Source: Emticicia soli (lineage in GTDB: Bacteria; Bacteroidota; Bacteroidia; Cytophagales; Spirosomataceae). Taken from it: a DNA stretch of 64,000 nt. The translations under genes were made by a program, and so were the position numbers. Positions 9,512-16,274 of this stretch are shown piece by piece. Each line of letters starts with the position of its first letter. The first letter of the stretch is position 1. The notes beneath the pieces were generated by a model. It was given only the letters and a program-made list of their open reading frames with translations, ran no database searches and was not told the DNA's origin. Where the stretch lies: positions 248,001 to 312,000 of the forward strand of contig NZ_JBBEWC010000006.1 in the NCBI RefSeq assembly GCF_037860775.1, written 5' to 3'.

Positions 9512-10404
9512 AAAAAATCTGTCTGCTTCTTTTAATCTTACTCTTCAATGGTTGTAAAGAGAGAGAGATAACCATACCATTGCCTTATGAGGGCGACAAA
9601 ATGGTTGTATATGCCATTCTAAGCCCGAGCGAAATCGTTAAAGTTCTGGTATCTAAAACATACCCTCCCACAGGTAAAGAAATTTATACAGAAGGTATTA
9701 ATAATGCAGAAGTACTTTTATATGAAAATACTATTCTTATAGAAAAATTGACATATACCGCAAATGGTATTTATATCTCTGCCAGTAATTTTAAGCCTAA
9801 AGCAGGCTTTAGCTATTCTTTAAAAATTAACTCTCCTACGCTACCATCCATAACTACAAATGAAGAGGTAATTCCGGATTTACCAGTTGTCGAATCTTAT
9901 CAGTTCGATGAAAAAATGGAATCAGGTCTTAATAAAGGCAAGCCGGCTAAAAAATTCTTCCTTACGTTAAAGGATAAAAATCCAGGTTCCGATTTCTTTT
10001 CAGTGAGTCTTTTTGCAGTAAGGGGCGTTCGTAAAGCACAACTAACTGCTTTTGCTATTGAACAAGCTAGTGGTACCGATTCTCCTTGCTTTTTTTTATA
10101 TTCAAATCAACAGGTGATAATGAGTGATATATGTTTTCAGGGAAGTATTTATTATTTTAAGAGAGGTTACGAACTCGATCCTATATTTTTAAAGCGCAAT
10201 TTAGGTGGAGAAGATATTGATAAAGTAGAGGGGCAAATCAGAACCCTTAGTAAAAGTTATTATGAGTATTCCAGAACCTACTATACAGCATTCGAATTAG
10301 AACAAGCCTTTTCTCCGCCTTATCCTCGTTACTCAAATATCAAAGGAGGTTATGGGATATTTGCTGCTTATAATGAAACTGTATTGGAACTATCTCCTGA
10401 TTAA
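9508..10404 (+). CDS. DUF4249 lipoprotein partner of the TonB receptor
   Basis: A 298-residue lipoprotein: the signal peptide ends with lipobox LFNG|C at about residue 16. The segment VVYAILSPSEIVKVLVSKTYPPTG matches the opening of DUF4249 proteins (shown here in shorter pieces VVYAILSP and VLVSKTYPP). These proteins almost always follow a TonB-dependent receptor with a carboxypeptidase-like domain, and here the two reading frames overlap by 4 bases, so translation is coupled. Role is inferred as a surface or periplasmic accessory for substrate capture, by analogy with SusD. One 60-base line counted inside the gene (9721-9780) has only 13 G+C. Confidence 0.85.
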   Translation: MKKICLLLLILLFNGCKEREITIPLPYEGDKMVVYAILSPSEIVKVLVSKTYPPTGKEIYTEGINNAEVLLYENTILIEKLTYTANGIYISASNFKPKAGFSYSLKINSPTLPSITTNEEVIPDLPVVESYQFDEKMESGLNKGKPAKKFFLTLKDKNPGSDFFSVSLFAVRGVRKAQLTAFAIEQASGTDSPCFFLYSNQQVIMSDICFQGSIYYFKRGYELDPIFLKRNLGGEDIDKVEGQIRTLSKSYYEYSRTYYTAFELEQAFSPPYPRYSNIKGGYGIFAAYNETVLELSPD

Positions 10405-10486
10405 TTTTAATTTATTTAAGACTCTGAGCATATTCGCCTTCAGGGAAAAAGATTGAGTACTTAAGACAATATTAAACCATCTCTTT

Positions 10487-11095
10487 ATGAAAACCACCAT
10501 TACACTTGTAGTATCAACATTTATCTGCTTGCAAACCTTTGCGCAAAGCGAATTTAAAAACACAATAGGATTATCAGGAGGATTCACTCTATTTGGAACT
10601 GGTGATATAAAGGGTTATAATTTTACACCTAAATATGAGCGGCAACTAACCAAGCGGATAGCGTTTCAAGCGCAATTAAGTTTTGCTAATGCACAGAGAT
10701 ATAAAAGTGTAAACGATTTGGACTTAGTTCTTAACCCATATACTATCTCATTCTTGCAAAGCAGTTCGAAAAAACTTAACACAGGGTTGTTAGTGGGTAT
10801 TTATAAGCTTAAATCACATTTTTTGGGTATTAATGCTTCCGCCGCAATTGCATTATCTTCACAGTTCAGATACGGCGGGTATATGGTTAATCCAGACAAG
10901 AACCCACCTGTTGGATTAGAATATATCCCAAACCCGCCCTATTTCGGAAGCTACCTGTCGCTAGGTTTTGGAGCAGGTCTTGAATACAGATATAGTATTG
11001 ATCAACACTTCAAATTAGGATTGGAAGCCGCCTATCAAGAATATAATGTGGATACCGAAGCTAGAATCAATTTTGGAGTTTATTATAGCTTATAA
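10487..11095 (+). CDS. Small outer-membrane beta-barrel protein
   Basis: A 202-residue exported protein of unknown function. It has a signal peptide (MKTTITLVVSTF to TFA|Q) and then alternating hydrophobic/polar stretches ending in an aromatic, INFGVYYSL, which resembles the C-terminal signal of outer-membrane barrels. Gly-rich segments such as LGFGAGLEYRYS fit barrel strands. It follows the DUF4249 gene by 82 bp and is followed by a good terminator, so it may be the last gene of the receptor transcript. No specific family is recognised beyond the outer-membrane beta-barrel type. Confidence 0.7.
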   Translation: MKTTITLVVSTFICLQTFAQSEFKNTIGLSGGFTLFGTGDIKGYNFTPKYERQLTKRIAFQAQLSFANAQRYKSVNDLDLVLNPYTISFLQSSSKKLNTGLLVGIYKLKSHFLGINASAAIALSSQFRYGGYMVNPDKNPPVGLEYIPNPPYFGSYLSLGFGAGLEYRYSIDQHFKLGLEAAYQEYNVDTEARINFGVYYSL

Positions 11096-11122
11096 TTAAT
11101 AATATTCTCATTAAAGGCATTT

Positions 11123-11159
11123 AGCTATCAGTTCCATTTGTTTGGCTGATAGCTTTTTT
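11123..11159 (+). terminator. Rho-independent terminator after the receptor cluster
   Basis: Perfect 9-bp stem AGCTATCAG (11123-11131) / CTGATAGCT (11146-11154) followed by TTTTT. It lies 28 nt after the stop of the beta-barrel gene and separates it from the LytS-like gene. Confidence 0.85.
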
Positions 11160-11296
11160 GTCAATTCCCACCCCTCCTTCCAAATACCCGCCAAAAACTA
11201 CCAAATATAGTATAAAATCGCCCAAATAATAATTGTGCCTTTGCTCTGCACAGGCATTTAAATAGATTTGTTATAAAGCCGAAACAACCATACGCT

Positions 11297-11899
11297 ATGA
11301 TTTTTTTTTATCCAACTCTTTTGTTAGTGATAATGAATGTGTTTTTGTATGTGGCAATGGGTTTGTTATTGCTGACTAGTTTTTTATGGAGTCTGACAAC
11401 TTATTTGAAGCAAAAAAGAGAATCTCATATTGTTGCTAAAATTCAGGAGCTTGAAAATGTTATGAGTAATCCGCAGTTTTTATATAGTAACCTCAACTCA
11501 ATTAAGCAGTATATTTTACTGCATAGCCCGATGGAAGCTGCGCAATACCTAACCGAATTCAGTAACCTGTTGAAATCAATCTCTACTAATTCCAAACAAA
11601 AAAACATATCTCTGGCACAGGAAATAGAAACAGTCATATTGTTTCTGGAGCTGGAGAAGAAACGGCTGGGGGAACGGATGGAGTTTTTTCAAGAAATAGA
11701 AACCAATCTTAACACTGAAACCATACAAGTAAAGCCCCTGTTCGTTTTCAAGCAGGTTGAAGATTTGATTCAGAAACAAAGCGATTATACCAACATGAAG
11801 ATTCATTTGCTGGTAAAAAACGTAGGTGAAAAACTGAATTGCCGTACCGAAGGCGCAATGCCCAATACAACTTTTATCATTGAGATTCCAACTAAATAG
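11297..11899 (+). CDS. Truncated LytS-like membrane protein lacking the phospho-acceptor His
   Basis: A 200-residue protein with one membrane helix at about 8-34, then a stretch that follows the His_kinase domain of LytS-type sensors. The hallmark NPHFLFNSLNSI appears as NPQFLYSNLNSIKQYIL (from residue 58), so the phospho-acceptor His is Gln60. The segment after it (EFSNLLKSIS, ISLAQEIETV, FLELEKKRLG) keeps the family spacing. The N-box that normally reads PFVENAIKHG is degraded to KQVEDLIQKQ, and the Gly-rich ATP lid is absent; only a family-like tail ending TTFIIEIP remains. What is seen: kinase residues are missing. What is inferred: it cannot phosphorylate and may be a pseudokinase or a decaying gene. 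There is no room for a frameshifted remainder before the next terminator. Confidence 0.75.
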   Translation: MIFFYPTLLLVIMNVFLYVAMGLLLLTSFLWSLTTYLKQKRESHIVAKIQELENVMSNPQFLYSNLNSIKQYILLHSPMEAAQYLTEFSNLLKSISTNSKQKNISLAQEIETVILFLELEKKRLGERMEFFQEIETNLNTETIQVKPLFVFKQVEDLIQKQSDYTNMKIHLLVKNVGEKLNCRTEGAMPNTTFIIEIPTK

Positions 11900-11908
11900 C
11901 CGTGAACG

Positions 11909-11940
11909 AATCACCCTTTATGCTGCTGTAAAGGGTGATT
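11909..11940. terminator. Bidirectional hairpin between convergent genes
   Basis: Arms AATCACCCTTTA (11909-11920) and TAAAGGGTGATT (11929-11940) form a perfect 12-bp stem with an 8-nt loop. It serves the LytS-like gene on the plus strand and overlaps the stop codon of the ThuA-PKD gene on the minus strand. Confidence 0.8.
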
Positions 11941-13516
11941 ATTTTCTGCGAGGCTTTACAGCCGCTTTATTAGCCTGAATCTTCAATGTAGTTTCTGCTG
12001 TTTCTCCGCTTGTATCAGTTACTTTTAGCTTTACATCAAAAGCACCCGGCTTGGTAAATATAAACTCAGGATTAGGCTCTACCGACTTATTTAGGCCATC
12101 AAAAATCCACTCAAAACTCAGCTTATCATTCTTGTCATAATCTATCGAAGCATCTGACGAGAACCTTACTTTCAGCGGCACATTGCCTGTTGTTACATTG
12201 GCCGAGGCAATAGCGATAGGTTTGCGGTTTCCTTCGGCATAGTCTACTTTTTTGAGTTGATTATCTTCTAAAAAATACAGGTTTCCATCAGCCCCAAACG
12301 CCATATCTTTAATGAAATTAAACTTCATACTCGTCAGAAAAGGCTCTATATTCTTTACATTATCGTCGTTATCAAGCGTTTCTACCACCAGCCCTTGTTC
12401 ATTATCAAACCTGAACGATTTCTGGTCATAATATTTCGGCAAACGGTATGAGCTCTTGGCATAAAGTTCAAAATCGTAGCTACTACTTTTCACCAAAGGG
12501 TTTGTAGACTGGCTCGTAAAATCGGTCATTATTAGGGTAGAATCACCTATTACTTGCATCCGGTTTATTTTATATTCTTCGGGTGCAGTTTCCGAAAAAG
12601 TGTACACATAGCCATTCTGATAATATTCGGGGTCTAGCCTGATGGCTTTCAGCTTAGCTATATCTATTTTGCCAATGCTGCGTATTTTTCTTTGATTGGC
12701 TTCATAGAGTTTCACTTGTCCGCTTTCTTCTGCCAATAGCACATTATTATTTCTAAGGGCTGCCAAAGCCACAGGATTCTGCAAACTATCAGCCAGCAGT
12801 ATTTTCAGAAAATTCTTTTCTTCCGGCAAGGCACTTCCGGCTATTTTTACGTAATCAGGCAAGGCTTTTGCCGCTACTTCTTCAACACCTGCCCAGATAT
12901 GCTTAATAAAATTGGCATTAGTGTATGCCGATGGCTCACAGCCAAGTGCTGTATAAAACAGTTTCCCGCCTTCGTCGGTTGAGTAGTACCATGCCCAGGT
13001 TTTGCCCATTACATCGAGCAGCACAGGTTTGCAGCGGGTTGGCAGGTTGTTAAAAACAAGTGGCTTATCGTTTATTTTCCAGAGTGGTGGCAGGCTTGTT
13101 TTGCCTATGCTTGCATTGGTAATAAGGCTTAATTGTGTAGAATTTTCTAATTGATTGGCGGCAAGGCTACCACCCAGAATTTTCTCGTACCACAACCATT
13201 TATAAGATTTCTCTGCCGCTTTGCCAACGCCTACAAAACCGCCCCCGGCCTGTATGAATCTTTGTAGCTCGGCGGCTTCTCTGAAACTTAATCTATTAGC
13301 TGAAATATTAAGAAATACTACGGAATTGTAGTTTTTCAGAGTCCCCTCGTTGAAGCGTGCAGGGTTTGATGTAGTATCAACTGTTTTGTTTTTCGATGAA
13401 GCCGTTTCTAATAAATGCGCTAGCTCTGTTTTATTTGCTATATCATAAAACACCAATACTTTTTGCCCCAAAGCAAAATGAGCATTCAAGCAAAGTAAAA
13501 CTATCAACTTCTTCAT
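11939..13516 (-). CDS. Exported ThuA-like domain protein with C-terminal PKD domain
   Basis: About 525 residues. ATG 13516 is chosen because it opens a signal peptide (MKKLIVLLCLNAHFALG|Q); an in-frame start at 13582 would precede it with 22 charged residues. An N-terminal ThuA-like (class I glutamine-amidotransferase-like) domain covers about 20-220, including FIQAGGGFVGVGKAAEK. A beta-propeller-like middle follows (FGADGNLYFLEDNQLKKVDY region). A PKD domain ends the protein (VKVTDTSGETAETTL). ThuA-propeller-PKD proteins are common in Bacteroidota near carbohydrate genes; the substrate is unknown. The gene immediately follows miaA on the same strand; the longer frame would overlap the miaA stop by 4 bases. 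Confidence 0.78.
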   Translation of the reverse strand: MKKLIVLLCLNAHFALGQKVLVFYDIANKTELAHLLETASSKNKTVDTTSNPARFNEGTLKNYNSVVFLNISANRLSFREAAELQRFIQAGGGFVGVGKAAEKSYKWLWYEKILGGSLAANQLENSTQLSLITNASIGKTSLPPLWKINDKPLVFNNLPTRCKPVLLDVMGKTWAWYYSTDEGGKLFYTALGCEPSAYTNANFIKHIWAGVEEVAAKALPDYVKIAGSALPEEKNFLKILLADSLQNPVALAALRNNNVLLAEESGQVKLYEANQRKIRSIGKIDIAKLKAIRLDPEYYQNGYVYTFSETAPEEYKINRMQVIGDSTLIMTDFTSQSTNPLVKSSSYDFELYAKSSYRLPKYYDQKSFRFDNEQGLVVETLDNDDNVKNIEPFLTSMKFNFIKDMAFGADGNLYFLEDNQLKKVDYAEGNRKPIAIASANVTTGNVPLKVRFSSDASIDYDKNDKLSFEWIFDGLNKSVEPNPEFIFTKPGAFDVKLKVTDTSGETAETTLKIQANKAAVKPRRK

Positions 13517-13578
13517 CTTATCAGAATTGTTTATGTACACAAAAATAGCCAAGAATCTGCGTATTTCTAGCCGATTTC

Positions 13579-14502
13579 TCACTTAATCTCTGCAATTATC
13601 TGATTAGCAAGGTTCTCGGTACTATCCATGCCATCAAGCCAATGAATAGCTAGCTCCTTTTTCTCCATACTTCTAAAGAAGGTCATCTGGCGCTTGGCAA
13701 ACTGGTGAATGGCTACTTCGAGCTTCTGTACCATTTCTGCATAAGATACTTGCCCTAGCAGAAATTCGGTTATAAACTTATATTCAAGGCCATAAAAAAT
13801 CAATTTTTCGGGGCTTACGCCTGCATGCATTAGCTGCTGTACTTCTTCTATCATACCTGTTTCCAGGCGTCGATACAAGCGTTTCGTAATGCGTTCTCTA
13901 CGCACTTCGGTAGGAATACCAATACCAAAAATTATGGCAGAATAAGGAGCTTTAGCCTCATGCGTCTGCTCATTATCTTTCATAAATCGGGCAATTTCAA
14001 TGGCTCGTATCAGGCGTTTTTTAGTTGAAGTATCAGCCTCGGCATAAAATTCCTGGTATTCTTGCTGAAACAGGCTTAGTAAATCTTCGTAATCTTTTTC
14101 CAACAATGTGGCTCTCAGAGCCTCATCAATAGGCACTTGGGTATGCTGGTAGTTTTTCAGTACTGCTTCAATATACATACCGGAGCCTCCACACAAAATA
14201 GGTGTTTTGCCTTTGGTAACAATAGCCTCATAAGCCTGTTGAAAATCTCGCTGAAAGCGTGCCACGTGATATTCGTCTCCTGCGTCAACTACATCAATCA
14301 AATGATAAGGTATGTATTTCCCCGAAGCGTGTTCGTATTCTTCATAATCTTTACCTGTGCCAATGTTCATACCTTTATACACCTGTCGGCTATCGGCACT
14401 TATAATCTCCCCATCTATTTTAGCAGCTACCTCAACCGCCAGTTTTGTCTTACCCGACGCCGTAGGGCCTAGTATCACTATTAGCTTTTGTGTATCTTCC
14501 AT
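13579..14502 (-). CDS. miaA: tRNA dimethylallyltransferase
   Basis: Adds a dimethylallyl group to N6 of A37 in tRNAs that read codons starting with U. All hallmarks are present in 307 residues: P-loop GPTASGKT (about 12-19), DSRQVYKGMNIGTGK (the conserved tRNA-flipping and substrate region), LIDV, the GGSGMYI motif, and the C-terminal FAKRQMTFFR. It starts one base after the stop of the upstream gene at 14503, so the two are translationally coupled. Length is normal. Confidence 0.97.
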   Translation of the reverse strand: MEDTQKLIVILGPTASGKTKLAVEVAAKIDGEIISADSRQVYKGMNIGTGKDYEEYEHASGKYIPYHLIDVVDAGDEYHVARFQRDFQQAYEAIVTKGKTPILCGGSGMYIEAVLKNYQHTQVPIDEALRATLLEKDYEDLLSLFQQEYQEFYAEADTSTKKRLIRAIEIARFMKDNEQTHEAKAPYSAIIFGIGIPTEVRRERITKRLYRRLETGMIEEVQQLMHAGVSPEKLIFYGLEYKFITEFLLGQVSYAEMVQKLEVAIHQFAKRQMTFFRSMEKKELAIHWLDGMDSTENLANQIIAEIK

Positions 14503-15414
14503 TTATGCTTGCTTTAACTTCAACAAATATTTCCAGCTACCTGTGTTCCAGACCTTTTTCTCAATCGTTTCGGGCTCATTTCTGCTCCATACTCTTTGCA
14601 GGTTTTCGTCAAGCCCAAACGATTGCGGCGGTGTGAGTTCCATTCGTTCAAAACCTAGTTTTTCATAACTTGCGCCGTCTGACCAATCGGCATCGGCGTA
14701 GGTCATTATATCGTCGGGGTTTTGTTCTCTTATAAAAGTCTTCAACAATTTATCAAAGCCCCCAACTACCGTAAAGCCTTTCAGATTAGCAAAGCGTATA
14801 AGCTCAAAACTACGATAAGTGATGCCTTCACGCACAAATTTTCGGGCAGTGCTAAAAGAAGCAACCGCCATCAGCATTTCATCATTGTCGGCCAATAATT
14901 CACTTGTTTTTTGTGTAAATATATTCTTATCTGATTCTATTACCCTGAAATACCGCTTGGGCAAATATAAGCCATATTTAAACTTAGCCCCCGCCGGAAT
15001 CTGCAAATGGTTTTCAAGAAGAAAAGTATCTAGTGTTGGTTTATCTATACGCCTGCTTTGGGTTAATCTTGCCGGAATGGTGGCCGATTGCCCAAAAAAC
15101 GACAGTAACCTTGATTGCACTATAACCTGCTGCGTGTACCATACATCTTCCCAAAGGTGGATAAGCCGTAAGCCTTGCTGCGCAAATGATTGGCTTAATT
15201 GCTGAAAAAATGCGCCATCCTGCAACTGTGGCTCAAGTGATATACAATGGATAACTACCTGTTTATCAGGCAGATAAATATATGTAAACGGAGATTGCGG
15301 AAAGGCATCAAAATTGTATAAGGGTGTGGTATTACAATATTGTTGAACAAAAGTTGCTATTTCTTCGGCGAATCGTTTCAAAATTTTTAATTTATTTTTA
15401 ACGGTTTCTTTCAA
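14503..15414 (-). CDS. Protein resembling phage endonuclease-associated proteins, nuclease residues apparently lost
   Basis: A 303-residue protein. The start is TTG (15414); no in-frame ATG lies between the upstream stop and residue 180, so a non-ATG start is forced. The C-terminal half (FSTARKF, YRSFELIRFA, GFTVVGGFDKLLKTF, MTYADADWSDGASYEKLGF) follows the pattern of proteins found in phages and mobile elements, where it comes after a VSR-like endonuclease domain. The N-terminal half has matching scaffold pieces (TYIYLPDKQVVIHC, GLRLIHLWEDVWYT), but the positions that carry acidic catalytic residues in the phage type (DIYLPD, IEYNG) are Tyr45 and His56 here. Inferred: a domesticated, probably non-cleaving relative. 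It is directly coupled to miaA (1-base spacing). Family match is from memory, not a search. Confidence 0.62.
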   Translation of the reverse strand: MKETVKNKLKILKRFAEEIATFVQQYCNTTPLYNFDAFPQSPFTYIYLPDKQVVIHCISLEPQLQDGAFFQQLSQSFAQQGLRLIHLWEDVWYTQQVIVQSRLLSFFGQSATIPARLTQSRRIDKPTLDTFLLENHLQIPAGAKFKYGLYLPKRYFRVIESDKNIFTQKTSELLADNDEMLMAVASFSTARKFVREGITYRSFELIRFANLKGFTVVGGFDKLLKTFIREQNPDDIMTYADADWSDGASYEKLGFERMELTPPQSFGLDENLQRVWSRNEPETIEKKVWNTGSWKYLLKLKQA

Positions 15415-15490
15415 TTTTTTTACTATTATCGACGTTTAAATGGTATAATCAGCATTAAAAAAACCGCTAAAACTATAAATCTGTTTTCTT

Positions 15491-16192
15491 ATGAAGACTA
15501 TACGTTTTCTAGCCTTGATATTGGGAACGGTATTATTCTCACTCTCGGCTGTTGGTCAATCATCACGTACTTATTTATTACAAGAGGCCGATGAATACTT
15601 TAAAGCCGGCCGCTATTGGGACGCATTTTTCCGTTACCGGGAATGTGCTAAATTACCTGAATTTCAGTCAGAAAGCAAAATTTCTGACCAGGTAACCAAT
15701 TCGTCTCATGCGATGTATCTCACAAAAAAGTTTAAAGACTATAACGCCATGCGTAAGTATGAGCCTGCAAAAACAAATCTGATTGAGCTCATCAGCCTTA
15801 ATCCTGATGACCCTAATCGGGGCGAATTGCCTAAGATTACCTTAGCACAAGGGGCCGAATTACAACGCTTGGCATGGAAACAAACAACACCACAAGCTAC
15901 GGCAGATATGCTCAAAAGAGCTATTATGTTCTACCACCAGGCCATTAGAGAAGGCTTAATGGATGAATCAATAGCCATGACAATCAGACAATGTGAGGCA
16001 TCTATTAAAGATACAGGAGTACCAAACAGCTCACCTGTAATGGTAGCTGAACCAGTTCAGAATGGTAAAAACACTTCGTTACCTGCACAAAGTTTAGCAC
16101 CGGTAGCTAGTCCAAGAAAACCATCTACCACTCCTCCGACGGTTATTATCCTTCCGAGCGAGCAGAGTACCTCAACTCCAAAACAAAATTAA
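15491..16192 (+). CDS. Exported TPR-like protein of unknown function
   Basis: A 233-residue protein with a signal peptide (MKTIRFLALILGTVLFSLSAVG|Q). The next 100 residues are helical with TPR-like spacing (LLQEADEYFKAGRYWDAFFR). The last about 60 residues are rich in Pro, Ser and Thr and probably unstructured. Proteins of this shape often sit with gliding or OmpA-type assemblies in Bacteroidota, but nothing here proves that. It stands alone between two minus-strand genes and ends in a strong terminator. Confidence 0.65.
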   Translation: MKTIRFLALILGTVLFSLSAVGQSSRTYLLQEADEYFKAGRYWDAFFRYRECAKLPEFQSESKISDQVTNSSHAMYLTKKFKDYNAMRKYEPAKTNLIELISLNPDDPNRGELPKITLAQGAELQRLAWKQTTPQATADMLKRAIMFYHQAIREGLMDESIAMTIRQCEASIKDTGVPNSSPVMVAEPVQNGKNTSLPAQSLAPVASPRKPSTTPPTVIILPSEQSTSTPKQN

Positions 16193-16215
16193 CCGCTTAG
16201 TATATTAAGTAAAAG

Positions 16216-16253
16216 AAATGGGCATGCAATCTTTTCCGGTGCATGCCCATTTT
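16216..16253. terminator. Bidirectional terminator
   Basis: Arms AAATGGGCATGC (16216-16227) and GCATGCCCATTT (16241-16252) form a perfect 12-bp stem with A-rich and T-rich flanks, between convergent genes. Confidence 0.85.
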
Positions 16254-16274
16254 CATTGATAATGCTACTTGTTT

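Noticed and set aside
11297..11938. LytS fragment explained by a frameshift
   Set aside because: Only 39 bp separate its stop from the next gene's end and a terminator fills them, so no lost C-terminal half is encoded next door.
13517..13582. Longer ThuA-PKD start overlapping the miaA stop
   Set aside because: ATG 13516 opens a normal signal peptide, which the longer form would bury.
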